64,000 nucleotides of DNA from Gaoshiqia sediminis (GTDB lineage Bacteria > Bacteroidota > Bacteroidia > Bacteroidales > Prolixibacteraceae), in NCBI RefSeq assembly GCF_025907915.1, contig NZ_JAPAAF010000017.1, positions 1 through 64,000 of the forward strand, read 5' to 3'. Made by a program: the position numbers and the translations under genes. Below are positions 1-8,049 of the stretch, piece by piece (position 1 is the stretch's first letter; each line of letters starts with the position of its first letter). A model generated the notes under the pieces. It saw only the letters and a program-made list of their open reading frames with translations, did not search any database and had not been told where the DNA came from.

Positions 1-273
1 GAAGAAAACCTGGAGGTATTAACAACCGAATACGGCGTAACTGCCGGGCAGGTGGACGACCTGAAGGCCGACCTCGACGGGTTTCTGGCCCTGAACGGCC
101 AGCCCCGGGCTTACCGCGTGGCTTCGGTGCAGGCCACCAAAGACCTGGAACTGCTTTTTGCCGAAGCCAAAGTGGCACTGGAAAAACTCGACAAAGTGAT
201 GAGCATTTTTAAGCGAAGGGACGTCAACTTTTACAACGGTTACCTGGCCGCCCGCGTGATTGTCGATAACTAA
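1..273 (+). CDS. Unknown protein, 5'-truncated by window edge
   Basis: The reading frame is open from base 1 to a TAA at 271-273, so this is the C-terminal 90 residues of a longer protein whose start lies outside the window. The visible part is charged and helical (for example KDLELLFAEAKVALEKLDKVMSIF), with no membrane segment and no recognised domain. Base composition here is GC-richer than in the genes that follow, which suggests it belongs to the host backbone rather than to the AT-rich stretch after it. I do not recognise the family. Confidence 0.6.
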   Translation, partial: EENLEVLTTEYGVTAGQVDDLKADLDGFLALNGQPRAYRVASVQATKDLELLFAEAKVALEKLDKVMSIFKRRDVNFYNGYLAARVIVDN

Positions 274-714
274 AATGACGCGGTTCCCCCTTGGTTTTAC
301 TGACCAGGTGACTCGCAGTCACCGGGTCAGTGTCAAAAATTGGCGAATCCTTCGCGTGGTTTGCCAGCACAGGGCTGCATTGTACATTTGCGAGGCAGCG
401 GGGGTATTGCCTGACGGTTAGTTGGCTGCACAAAAAATTGTTGAACCTTTGTTAATAAGTTCGCTACAGTAAGCGGTATCAGTTAAATAAGAATATGCTA
501 AATTGAGGAACGAAAACAAAACCACGATCTGAACCCCGATACCCGATGAAGCGAAATCTGTTTCTTGCAAATGCTGAGCGCATAAATTCAATGAAAAACA
601 GCTTGAGATGCCCGGAATAGAAGGCTTTTAGTAATTGGTGATATAAGCGAAATATAATACAGCAGTTATATACACATACGTGGCAGTAATTATAAAGACA
701 AAAATCGACAGAAT
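274..714. other. Gene-free stretch with hairpin and palindromic remnants
   Basis: No open frame here looks coding. It contains one strong hairpin (299-331) and, at its right end, a weaker inverted pair GTGATATAA (638-646) and TTATATACAC (666-675), followed by ACGTGGCAGTAAT just before the next gene. That last block echoes the palindrome at 2104-2212, so it may be a related spacer element. Composition becomes AT-rich from about 440 onward. Confidence 0.5.
299..331. repeat. Near-perfect hairpin after truncated gene
   Basis: Fifteen bases (299-313) and their near-perfect complement (317-331, one mismatch) enclose the 3-base loop CGC. There is no T-run after it on the plus strand, so it is not a canonical intrinsic terminator. 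The short loop and high symmetry look more like a REP/BIME-type dispersed palindrome. This cannot be settled from one copy. Confidence 0.55.
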
Positions 715-1224
715 ATGAAAAAGTATTTTTACTCAGATGGAACAAATAATTTTGGGCCATTTTCAATTGAAGAACTTAAAGAAAAAGAAATTGGTAGAGA
801 AACAATGATTTGGTTTCAAGAACTTGGTGACTGGCAAAAAGCAGGTTCGATTCAAGAACTAAACGACTTATTTGCTTTGGTACCACCACCAATACAGCAG
901 CAAAGCAATTATATTCAGCAGTCAGTCGGACAGACAAATCCAAACAGTGTGATTGATATATTCCTGTTTTTAGCCATAGCTTATTGGTTTGCAACAAATT
1001 TAATAACTTTCATTATTGAAAAAGTTGTAGATGATTGGTGGGATAATGAGTTAGTTACATATTTCCGAATAGGAACTAATATAATTTTTGCCGCAGTTCC
1101 AATTGTATTTGCTCTATCAGTTAAAAATAAAATATTGAAAATCATTGCGCTCATCTTAGGAGCTTTATTGTCTATTTACTTTTTGTATTCGAATATAGAC
1201 TGGTTAATCCGAGAATTAAGTTAA
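715..1224 (+). CDS. GYF_2 (DUF4339) domain membrane protein
   Basis: 169 residues. The first ~55 residues are a GYF_2/DUF4339 domain, recognisable from MKKYFYSDGTNNFGPFSIEEL and the WFQELGDWQKAG segment; this domain is usually found at the N terminus of bacterial membrane proteins and is thought to bind peptides. A proline-rich linker (VPPPIQQQ) leads to three hydrophobic segments (about residues 80-100, 118-138, 143-163). The next gene encodes a close paralogue of the N-terminal domain 17 bp downstream, so the pair looks like a tandem duplication with different C-terminal membrane parts. Composition is markedly AT-rich, consistent with recent acquisition. The role is unknown. Confidence 0.8.
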   Translation: MKKYFYSDGTNNFGPFSIEELKEKEIGRETMIWFQELGDWQKAGSIQELNDLFALVPPPIQQQSNYIQQSVGQTNPNSVIDIFLFLAIAYWFATNLITFIIEKVVDDWWDNELVTYFRIGTNIIFAAVPIVFALSVKNKILKIIALILGALLSIYFLYSNIDWLIRELS

Positions 1225-1241
1225 CCCAAAAGAATTTAGAA

Positions 1242-1715
1242 ATGAAAAAATACTTTTACACAGACGGGACTAGCAATTTTGGACCTTTCACAATAGAAGA
1301 ATTACAAGAAAAAAAAATTAACAGAGATACAAAAGTTTGGTTTCAAGAATTAGGCGAATGGAAAGCTGCTGGTGAAATTCCTGAGTTAACCGAAATTTTC
1401 AAATTAGTTCCACCGCCAATCACAAAAACAAATTCAAATTATAATAGTAAGGAGAATTTGAACAATCAAAAACCACCAAAAACTTGGTTGGTCGAATCTA
1501 TTTTAGTGACATTATTTTGCTGTTTACCTTTTGGAATTGCAGGGATAGTAAATGCAGCAAAAGTTGAATCAAGGTTCTATGCTGGTGATATTGAAGGAGC
1601 AAATAGGTCATCAGCAGATGCGAAAAAATGGACTACAATAAGTTTTTGGATTGGAATTGCTGTCGGTGTAATTTATTTAATAGTAGTTATTGCAGGTGCT
1701 ACAAGTGGATATTAG
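1242..1715 (+). CDS. GYF_2 plus CD225/dispanin domain membrane protein
   Basis: 157 residues. The N-terminal 55 residues repeat the GYF_2 domain of the preceding gene (KKYFYTDGTSNFGPFTIEEL, WFQELGEWKAAGEIPEL). After a proline and asparagine-rich linker comes a CD225/dispanin-type pair of membrane helices: LFCCLPFGIAGIVNAAKV, then the intervening loop with GDIEGANRSSADAKKW, then a second hydrophobic helix. CD225 domains insert in membranes and are common in Bacteroidota beside DUF2752 and TM2 genes. The 3' end overlaps the next gene by 11-26 bases, depending on its start, so the two are probably co-translated. The exact function is unknown. Confidence 0.8.
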   Translation: MKKYFYTDGTSNFGPFTIEELQEKKINRDTKVWFQELGEWKAAGEIPELTEIFKLVPPPITKTNSNYNSKENLNNQKPPKTWLVESILVTLFCCLPFGIAGIVNAAKVESRFYAGDIEGANRSSADAKKWTTISFWIGIAVGVIYLIVVIAGATSGY

Positions 1716-2088
1716 TAAAATTCTCAAATGGGGTATTGCAATAATTCTTGTAATAATTCTTGCCATACTGTATAGGACTTATAATCCAAACGGAAATGTT
1801 TATTTCCCCAAATGCCCATTTAGAGAACTAACAGGGTTAAAATGTCCTGGTTGTGGTTCACAAAGAGCTGCACACTACCTTTTAAACTTTAATATTTTTA
1901 ATGCTATAAAAGAAAATGTAATTCTTGTGCTATCAATTCCCTACATAATGACAGGTTTAGTTTTTGACTCTTTAAAAAAGCCAAATGAAAACATCTTAAA
2001 ATGGAGAAAAATACTATTTGGTCGAATAGCAATATTTGTAATTCTGACGATAATTATTGCATTTTGGATTTTGAGAAATATAAAATAA
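1705..2088 (+). CDS. DUF2752 family membrane protein
   Basis: Contains the DUF2752 signature: FPKCPFRELTGLKCPGCGSQRA, with a CxxC-like pair in CPGCG, preceded by one hydrophobic helix and followed by two more. Length (127 residues from the GTG at 1705) fits the family. No ATG exists near the 5' end; TTG at 1690, GTG at 1696 and GTG at 1705 are all possible, and all overlap the upstream stop codon, implying translational coupling. DUF2752 proteins are small inner-membrane proteins of unknown function that cluster with CD225 and TM2 domain proteins, as here. Confidence 0.7.
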   Translation: MDISKILKWGIAIILVIILAILYRTYNPNGNVYFPKCPFRELTGLKCPGCGSQRAAHYLLNFNIFNAIKENVILVLSIPYIMTGLVFDSLKKPNENILKWRKILFGRIAIFVILTIIIAFWILRNIK

Positions 2089-2091
2089 CAT

Positions 2092-2235
2092 ACTGCCAAC
2101 ATTTTGTATAAGTAATGGCAGGCAAAGTGCTAAATATTAAGGTTTGTAACCCGCTCAAACTGCGTAGCGGTTTGACAGGAAATTACTACGCAGTCTGCCA
2201 CTACTCATGCAATTTTCCGTTGTGCGTCATTTTGA
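2092..2235. repeat. Large imperfect palindrome, integron attC-like
   Basis: TTGTATAAGTAATGGCAG at 2104-2121 matches the reverse complement of 2195-2212 at 15 of 18 positions, the three differences being transitions. Nested inside is a perfect 9-bp inverted repeat (ACTGCGTAG 2159-2167, CTACGCAGT 2186-2194) and a further CCGCT/AGCGG pair. The whole could fold into one long hairpin with bulges. It sits between two AT-rich single-gene units of different content, the position expected of a cassette recombination site, but canonical attC core sequences are not evident. Confidence 0.55.
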
Positions 2236-2244
2236 ATAACAATA

Positions 2245-2910
2245 ATGGACAATATCACGATGAATCAAATTCAAGATTTTTTAAAACTAGAACAACCAAT
2301 GTCCCAAAATCCTGTTCGCTTTTCAAATATTGTTCTTTTATTAAAAGCGGCAAGAAAATTGACTGGAAGAAACATCGAGACAGGTATTTATGAGATGAAC
2401 GAAATCAACGAAGAAGATATAGTTAATGGACTTTATCATTCATTTCAATACGTTGGATTGATAAATTATCTAATACTTCTTGAACAGCTTGGGAGTATTT
2501 TTTCACCAAAGCAAGAAACAATTTGCTCTAGCAATGGAATTTTTTGCGCTCTGACAGATTTCTCAGAATTAGAAGACGAATTAAAAGTGGGTGCCATCGT
2601 AGCTCTTAGACACTCATTAACCCACAAATTTGGACTAGCAACAGAAAAGAAAAAAGACAGAAAAAAGTTACAACATAAATATATTTTAAGTATCGACCGA
2701 AATTCAAAAATTGTAGAAATACCTTCTAATCCTTGGGATGGAAACTATTCAGACAAATCAGATGGAACTTCTACAACGATTTTCATAAAGGACTTAGAAG
2801 AACTAGTAGAAAATATTTACCAAACAATTAAGACAATGCTTGACAAGAATGAATTAATCGTCAAAATTGACTTAGATGAATTATATTCAAGGTATACGAT
2901 GACATATTAA
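2245..2910 (+). CDS. Unknown protein with HEPN-like R-x4-H motif
   Basis: 221 residues, all soluble and mostly helical. I do not recognise a named family. The notable segment is AIVALRHSLTHKFGL: arginine 122 and histidine 127 form an R-x4-H pair inside a predicted helix, the spacing used by HEPN-type RNases, which are common in toxin-antitoxin and phage-defence systems. The C-terminal half contains KKKDRKKLQHKY and an acidic end. The start could be 2245 or the internal ATG at 2260. Strongly AT-rich like its neighbours, and flanked by palindromic spacers, so likely horizontally acquired. HEPN assignment is inference from one motif. Confidence 0.65.
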   Translation: MDNITMNQIQDFLKLEQPMSQNPVRFSNIVLLLKAARKLTGRNIETGIYEMNEINEEDIVNGLYHSFQYVGLINYLILLEQLGSIFSPKQETICSSNGIFCALTDFSELEDELKVGAIVALRHSLTHKFGLATEKKKDRKKLQHKYILSIDRNSKIVEIPSNPWDGNYSDKSDGTSTTIFIKDLEELVENIYQTIKTMLDKNELIVKIDLDELYSRYTMTY

Positions 2911-3241
2911 AAAAACGAACGCCCCAACTCCTCATCTTAGCGGAGCGGTGATGAGGGGGAAGCTGCTTATCGTTTTTAACGACAAAGAGAGGATGGCGAT
3001 TTGTACGAAAATCCGGTTTGGTGACGATGGTTTCCTCATCGGATTGTTTTTTTTTTATCGTTCCGGGCGGGACGATGCAGGTATGAAGGATGGGTAAATA
3101 TTCAAACGGAAGAATCATATTTCCGCCCGTGTTGAGGCGGTTTCCGTCGGGCTAGTTGATCCGAAGGAGGATGCCTTCCCCCTTCCCGGGTTCAAGGGAG
3201 GTGAAGAGCTTTGAATGTTGGAGGGGGATGAGTGTTTATAG
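2911..3241. other. Gene-free stretch with hairpins
   Basis: No credible coding frame. A hairpin with CCTCATC (2930-2936) paired to GATGAGG (2950-2956) lies just after the preceding stop codon and could end that transcript, although no T-run follows directly. Composition returns to the host level from about 2960. The remainder looks like decayed sequence; I see no promoter, RNA or repeat that I can name. Confidence 0.4.
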
Positions 3242-3847
3242 TTACCGTTTCATGATGCCGTAGCAGAGGATTTTCAGGATGTTGTCCACCCCTTTTTCGA
3301 GATTGATGGTTCCGTAGTCGCCTGCCGTCAGGGGCATTTCCAATCCTTTAATGGCTGTGGTAATCCCGATGGCCGCGAGGGTGAAATCATACACCTCGAA
3401 GGTGTTTTTTCGCACCCCTTCGATCAGGATGCGCTTGATCATGCGGATTTCTTCCTGGTTGTACTTGTTCTTGATATTTTCGATAAACTCAATGGCTGTC
3501 ACATCATTTTCAAGGGCGTGGTAAAAATTGGCCAGGCCGCGGAAGGTGGTGAGTTTGGTCAGGATGTAGTCGCGCAGCTTTTCTACCGGGTCGGTATTGC
3601 GCATGACCACTTTCTCGAGTTCGCGTTTCAGAACATCTACTTCTTTTAAAATGACGGCCTGAAACAGGTCTTCTTTGCTGTCGAAATAATAATACAGGGA
3701 ACTTTTACCTTTTCTGACAGCATTCGCGATGTCGTCCAGCGTGGTTTTTTTGTAACCGTATTTGCTGAAAATGTCTTGGGCAATCTTTAAGATGTATTCG
3801 CGGTTAGCATCTTTTTTGTTTGTCCCGTTGTCAGGGTTCATCACCAT
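3242..3847 (-). CDS. TetR/AcrR family transcriptional regulator
   Basis: 201 residues. The N-terminal ~50 residues after a short lead form a TetR DNA-binding domain: REYILKIAQDIFSKYGYKKTTLDDIANAVRKGKSSLYYYFDSKEDLF is the typical helix-turn-helix with the YYYF recognition-helix end. The remaining ~140 residues are the helical ligand-binding/dimerisation domain and vary too much to name a ligand. Start may be the ATG at 3847 or that at 3841. It stands alone, downstream of rnr, with no efflux genes next to it; the nearest RND operon is about 10 kb away (13585). Confidence 0.9.
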   Translation of the reverse strand: MVMNPDNGTNKKDANREYILKIAQDIFSKYGYKKTTLDDIANAVRKGKSSLYYYFDSKEDLFQAVILKEVDVLKRELEKVVMRNTDPVEKLRDYILTKLTTFRGLANFYHALENDVTAIEFIENIKNKYNQEEIRMIKRILIEGVRKNTFEVYDFTLAAIGITTAIKGLEMPLTAGDYGTINLEKGVDNILKILCYGIMKR

Positions 3848-3930
3848 ATTCAGGCCGTTTAAAATTTAGCAGTGTAAAGATAGTTCTATTTTTCGACTTC
3901 GTTCAACCAAAGTTATGACGCATTGGCGAG

Positions 3931-6075
3931 CTATTCTTTAACAAGCCTGAAGTCAAGCTGTTTCTTTTCCAGATTGGCCCGGATGATTTCGACCCGCACT
4001 TGTTCACCCAATTGGTAACTTTTCCGGCTGTGCCTGCCAACCAGGCAATAATTCTTTTCGTCGAAGATATAAAAGTCGTCGTCCAGCTCGCGCAGGGGTA
4101 CCATTCCTTCGCATTTGTTTCCCAGTTCAACATAAATTCCCCAGTCGGTGACCCCGGAAATTACCCCGGGGAAAATCTCGCCGATGTGGTCTTTCATAAA
4201 TTCAACCTGTTTGTATTTGATGGACGAACGCTCGGCATTGGCCGCCCGGTTTTCCATTTCGGAGGAATGTTTGCAGTACTCCTCGAATTTCTGGGCGTTT
4301 ACCGACCGGCCACCATCCAGGTAACGCTCCAGCAGGCGGTGGACCATCACATCCGGGTAACGGCGGATGGGGGAGGTAAAATGGCTGTAATGTTCGAAGC
4401 CAAGTCCGTAATGGCCGATATTCCGGGTCGAATACTCTGCTTTAGCCATGGATCGGATGGCCAGTGTTTCGATGACGTTCTGCTCGGTCCGGCCCTGAAC
4501 GTGTTCCATCAGCTCGTTCATCGATTTGGAGATGGCCCGCGGCGAGGTGGTCATGATGCCGTAGCCGAATTTCTTGATGAAATGGTTGAAGTTGTCCAGC
4601 TTTTCCGGGTCAGGTTTGTCGTGGATCCGGTAAACGAATGTTTTTGCCGGTTTGCTGCCTTTTACTTTGCCCACAAATTCGGCCACTTTTTTATTCGCCA
4701 GCAGCATAAATTCTTCGATAAGTTTGTTGCTGTCTTTCGATTCTTTGAAGAAAACCGAAAGGGGTTTGCCGGTTTCGTCGATTTCAAATTTCACCTCAAT
4801 CCGGTCAAAAGCGATGGACCCTTCTTTGAAACGGCGTTGCCGCAACTTTTTGGCGAGCTGATCGAGCAGGAGGATCTCCTCCTTCAAATCACCCTCGCCG
4901 GTTTCGATGACTTCCTGCGCCTCTTCGTAAGCGAAGCGGCGGTCGGAGTGAATGACCGTTTTTCCAAACCATTCTTTTACGATATCGGCCTGTTCGTTTA
5001 GCTGGAAAACAGCCGAAAAGCAGAGCTTATCTTCGTTTGGACGAAGCGAGCAAACGCCGTTCGACAATTTTTCGGGCAACATAGGCACCACGCGGTCAAC
5101 CAGGTAAACCGAGGTGGCACGGTTGTAAGCCTCGTCATCCAAAATCGAATTTGGTTTCACGTAGTGGCTGACGTCGGCAATGTGTACCCCCACTTCCCAC
5201 AAATCGTCCTTCAGTTGGCGGACCGACAGGGCATCGTCAAAATCCTTGGCATCGGCCGGGTCGATGGTGAAGGTGGTCACATCGCGCATGTCGCGGCGTT
5301 GTTTTATTTCCTCTTCCGGAATTTCTTCGGGGATCTTCTCGGCCGCTTTCAGCACGTTTTCGGGGAACCGCAGGGGCAGGTCGTACTCGGCCAGGATGGC
5401 GTGCATCTCGGTTTCGTTTTCCCCGGCATTGCCCAGCACTTCAATAATTTCGCCAAATGGATTTTTGGCTTTCGACGGCCATTCGGTGATGCGCCCAACG
5501 GCTTTTTGCCCATCTTCGGCGCCGTTCAGCTTGTCGAGCGGGATAAACATGTCGAAGCCAACTTTGCCCACCGGGATCAGGAACGCAAAGTTACGAGAAC
5601 GCTCAATGACACCCACAAAGGTGGACTTGGCGCGTTCCACAATTTCGGAAACCTCGCCTTCCAGCTGGTGTTTTTTGCGGCTGGCGTACAGGTAAACTTT
5701 CACCTTATCGCCTTCCATGGCATGGTTGAGGTTGCGCTGCGAAACCAGCACCGGCTGGTCCAGTTCTTCCGAAATAATATAGCCGAACCCCTGGGGCTGC
5801 AGTTCAACTTTTCCGCAGACGGTGCCCCCGCGCGACTTCAGTTTGTACTTGCCGCGCATGATTTGTTCCAGGCTTTCATCTTCGGCCAGCTCGTCAAGCA
5901 CGACGTTGATGAGTCGGCGAATTTCCGGGTCTTTCACCTCCAGGGCTGTTGCCAGCTGTTTGTAATTATAGGTTTTTTGCGGGTTTTCGTAGAATACGTT
6001 CAGGATGGCTTTTTTCAGGTTTTTCTTATTGAAGGTAGAACTCAGGCCTTTTCTCTTTTTTTTCTTCTTAGCCAT
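3931..6075 (-). CDS. rnr: Ribonuclease R (3'-5' exoribonuclease)
   Basis: 714 residues from the ATG at 6075 (MAKKKKKRKG); a longer frame starts at 6111, but the lysine-rich start is typical of the family. Order: N-terminal winged-helix/cold-shock domains, RNB catalytic domain with TFTIDPADAKDFDDALSV carrying the metal-binding aspartates, the SPIRRYPDVMVHR segment, and a C-terminal S1 domain (FPGVISGVTDWGIYVEL). RNase R degrades structured RNA, including rRNA and mRNA fragments. It appears monocistronic: GH32 upstream has its own terminator (6123-6158). Confidence 0.97.
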   Translation of the reverse strand: MAKKKKKRKGLSSTFNKKNLKKAILNVFYENPQKTYNYKQLATALEVKDPEIRRLINVVLDELAEDESLEQIMRGKYKLKSRGGTVCGKVELQPQGFGYIISEELDQPVLVSQRNLNHAMEGDKVKVYLYASRKKHQLEGEVSEIVERAKSTFVGVIERSRNFAFLIPVGKVGFDMFIPLDKLNGAEDGQKAVGRITEWPSKAKNPFGEIIEVLGNAGENETEMHAILAEYDLPLRFPENVLKAAEKIPEEIPEEEIKQRRDMRDVTTFTIDPADAKDFDDALSVRQLKDDLWEVGVHIADVSHYVKPNSILDDEAYNRATSVYLVDRVVPMLPEKLSNGVCSLRPNEDKLCFSAVFQLNEQADIVKEWFGKTVIHSDRRFAYEEAQEVIETGEGDLKEEILLLDQLAKKLRQRRFKEGSIAFDRIEVKFEIDETGKPLSVFFKESKDSNKLIEEFMLLANKKVAEFVGKVKGSKPAKTFVYRIHDKPDPEKLDNFNHFIKKFGYGIMTTSPRAISKSMNELMEHVQGRTEQNVIETLAIRSMAKAEYSTRNIGHYGLGFEHYSHFTSPIRRYPDVMVHRLLERYLDGGRSVNAQKFEEYCKHSSEMENRAANAERSSIKYKQVEFMKDHIGEIFPGVISGVTDWGIYVELGNKCEGMVPLRELDDDFYIFDEKNYCLVGRHSRKSYQLGEQVRVEIIRANLEKKQLDFRLVKE

Positions 6076-6122
6076 GACGGTGTTTTTTATTTTGATTTGA
6101 AGGTAGCGCATTCGCCTTGAAT

Positions 6123-6158
6123 AAAAAAGGAGGAAAGCAATTGTTTGCCGTCCTCCTT
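6123..6158 (-). terminator. Intrinsic terminator of the GH32 gene
   Basis: AAGGAGGA (6127-6134) pairs with TCCTCCTT (6151-6158), with an inner GCAA/TTGC pairing. Read on the minus strand the hairpin is followed by a run of U from the A-tract at 6123-6128. It lies 20 bp past the GH32 stop codon. Confidence 0.8.
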
Positions 6159-6177
6159 CAATATCTTAACAAAACGC

Positions 6178-7632
6178 TTATGGTTCTTGTTCGTAGATCG
6201 ATTTCAGCGGGTAAATTTCCAGCTTTTCAACCAGCAGTTCCCCTCCCGTGTTGTAAAGGACCAATTCGGTGGCTTCTGCTTCGGGCGTAAAACTGTTTGT
6301 CATAACCATCTTCCCATCGTTACCGAATATTTCGATGGAAGCACGGTCGAGCAGGATTTCCAGTTTTATTTTTCCGTCTTCGGGCGCCAAGGTAGCTGCT
6401 TGTCCCAGACAGCTCAACGTGTTTTTGGTGGCATCGTAACGGATTTCGGTGCCGGTTTCTTTCTTGGAATGCCGGACCAGAAAGCCGAAACTGCTCACCG
6501 TTTTGAGGTTGAAGGTGCCGATGATGTGCAGGCAATCTCCTTTTACCTTCTTCACCAGGTTTTGGTTCAGCCCGGGGATTAGGTTTTTATCTTCAAATGC
6601 AAAACCTTTTTCGTGGAGCAGCTCAATTTCTTTTACCGGATTTCGCAGCAGGTACATCCCGTCGAGGTAAGTTTTCAGCGATAGTTCGCAGGGAAACCCC
6701 ATTTGTCCGTTAAAAGGCATGTCCGGGAAATTTGCACCACGCATCCAGGCAATTTGGATGGTTCGGCCGTCAGCCTCGGGCAGGTTGTTCCAGGTTTGGG
6801 TGGCGTAGTAGTTGGCTCCAAAATCACTCTTCAGCTTAATGGTTTCCGGGGTGAAATGGGTACCATCAAACTGGCCGATGTGGTAAGAACCATCTCCGTC
6901 GAAAATTACCCAGCGTTTTTCATCGGGTCGCCGGTTTACGGGCAGTTCCACCAGATCGGGGCACTCGTAAAATCCGGGCAGATGGCTCTGAAATTGCCAG
7001 TTGATCAGGTCGGAAGAGTTGTAAAACGAAATGCCCTGCGACCGTTCGTCGCCATCCGGTTTGCGCCACAGCAGCATGACATATTTTTGCGATGGTTCGT
7101 GCCAAAACACCTTGGGGTCGCGGGCATCGTCCTTTTCATCAAAGGGGATGAGCGGGTTTCCTTCGTATTTCAGCCAGGTGCGTCCTTTGTCGGTACTGTA
7201 AGCCAGGCGTTGACCGCACTGGTAGCTGGTATAGAAAATCAGCAATGCGGGCTGGTCGCCTTGCTGCAATCCGGTCAGGTTTCGCTCGTCCACCAGTGCA
7301 CTGCCCGACCAAGCTGTGCACCGTTCCTTGTCGCGCGAGTCTTCGTCGGGGGTGATGGCAATGGGCAGGTGCTCCCAATGCAGTAAGTCGGTGCTTACGG
7401 CATGTCCCCAGTTCATAAAACCCCACTCGTTTCCAAGTGGATTATGTTGGTAGAACAGGTGATATTCGCCATCAAAATATAACAGCCCATTGGGATCGTT
7501 CATCCAGTTTTGTGCGGGTGTGAAGTGGAATTGAGGGCGATAACTTTCATTATTCGGTTGTCCGGCAGCTTTTTCTGCACAAAACAATAACAAGGAAAGA
7601 ATTGCAAAAACCTGGGTTAATGTGTTTCGCAT
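6178..7632 (-). CDS. Secreted glycoside hydrolase family 32 (fructan hydrolase)
   Basis: 484 residues with a signal peptide (about residues 1-24, ending AAGQ). The GH32 five-bladed propeller is clear: WMNDPNG with nucleophile Asp46, the RDP stabiliser motif in ARDPKVFWHE, and the acid/base Glu in ECPDLVELP; the C-terminal ~140 residues form the beta-sandwich. These enzymes release fructose from sucrose, inulin or levan in the periplasm or outside the cell; the substrate cannot be read from sequence. There is no SusC/SusD pair or sugar kinase beside it, so it is a stand-alone enzyme rather than a full fructan utilisation locus. Confidence 0.95.
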   Translation of the reverse strand: MRNTLTQVFAILSLLLFCAEKAAGQPNNESYRPQFHFTPAQNWMNDPNGLLYFDGEYHLFYQHNPLGNEWGFMNWGHAVSTDLLHWEHLPIAITPDEDSRDKERCTAWSGSALVDERNLTGLQQGDQPALLIFYTSYQCGQRLAYSTDKGRTWLKYEGNPLIPFDEKDDARDPKVFWHEPSQKYVMLLWRKPDGDERSQGISFYNSSDLINWQFQSHLPGFYECPDLVELPVNRRPDEKRWVIFDGDGSYHIGQFDGTHFTPETIKLKSDFGANYYATQTWNNLPEADGRTIQIAWMRGANFPDMPFNGQMGFPCELSLKTYLDGMYLLRNPVKEIELLHEKGFAFEDKNLIPGLNQNLVKKVKGDCLHIIGTFNLKTVSSFGFLVRHSKKETGTEIRYDATKNTLSCLGQAATLAPEDGKIKLEILLDRASIEIFGNDGKMVMTNSFTPEAEATELVLYNTGGELLVEKLEIYPLKSIYEQEP

Positions 7633-7865
7633 GGCATAATGGTGTTGATAAAACGAATAAGCAAATAAAACGAAAATTAACCATTATTTCGATTAGTTTT
7701 TGAGACTTAATCAAGTTCCGAAGCCTGCTTATATTTCAGGTTGTCCCGGCTGAGGGTGTCAAAAAATAAGATTCTGAAATTGACCTGCCGGAAGGAAAAT
7801 TGTTTTGAAAAGAAAGGAATCTGCAACTTTGGCTGGCAAAAGGCAAAACAAATCGGGTGAAAAAT

Positions 7866-7894
7866 TTTGATTTCAAAATTAATGGCTATATTTG
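7866..7894 (+). promoter_or_regulatory. Bacteroidota-type promoter for the tyrA operon leader
   Basis: TTTG at 7866-7869, 17 bp spacer, TATATTTG at 7887-7894 match the phylum consensus TTTG / TAnnTTTG. Transcription would start near 7900, giving a leader of about 160 nt before tyrA that contains the aromatic leader peptide and the terminator. Confidence 0.75.
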
Positions 7895-7918
7895 CCGTCA
7901 AATTGAAAGTGACAAGAC

Positions 7919-7987
7919 ATGCTTTTTAACAACTCATTTTATTACTGGTTTTATTATTTCGGTTCAACAAACGGGGTCGAGCAGTAG
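7919..7987 (+). CDS. Aromatic amino acid leader peptide (attenuator)
   Basis: A 22-codon frame from ATG 7919 to TAG 7985-7987. Residues 7-14 read FYYWFYYF: eight aromatic residues in a row, including phenylalanine, tyrosine and tryptophan, with a further Phe at position 3. Chance is a poor explanation for this directly upstream of tyrA and DAHP synthase/chorismate mutase. By analogy with pheL and trpL, ribosome stalling at scarce Phe/Tyr/Trp-tRNA would control formation of the terminator at 8021-8049. The codons just after the aromatic run (7972-7978, CGGGGTC) can pair with the left arm of that terminator. Confidence 0.8.
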   Translation: MLFNNSFYYWFYYFGSTNGVEQ

Positions 7988-8020
7988 TGTATTGTTAAAA
8001 AGACAGAGAATATACAGAAA

Positions 8021-8049
8021 GGTCCCGAGCAAGTCGGGACTTTTTTTTT
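8021..8049 (+). terminator. Attenuator terminator before tyrA
   Basis: GTCCCGA (8022-8028), loop GCAAG, TCGGGAC (8034-8040), then nine T (8041-8049). It lies between the promoter/leader peptide and the tyrA start at 8063, so it would block the operon unless prevented from forming. Competing pairing: CGGGGUC at 7972-7978 with GGUCCCG at 8021-8027 (seven pairs, two of them G-U), which would free the right arm and permit read-through. Confidence 0.85.

Noticed and set aside
2092-2235. Proven integron attC site
   Set aside because: The palindrome is strong, but GTTRRRY/RYYYAAC cores are not clear and no integron integrase is present; kept only as attC-like.
5164-6120. Long plus-strand frames over rnr
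   Set aside because: Shadow frames; Phe/His/Gln-rich with no recognisable domain, while rnr is unambiguous.
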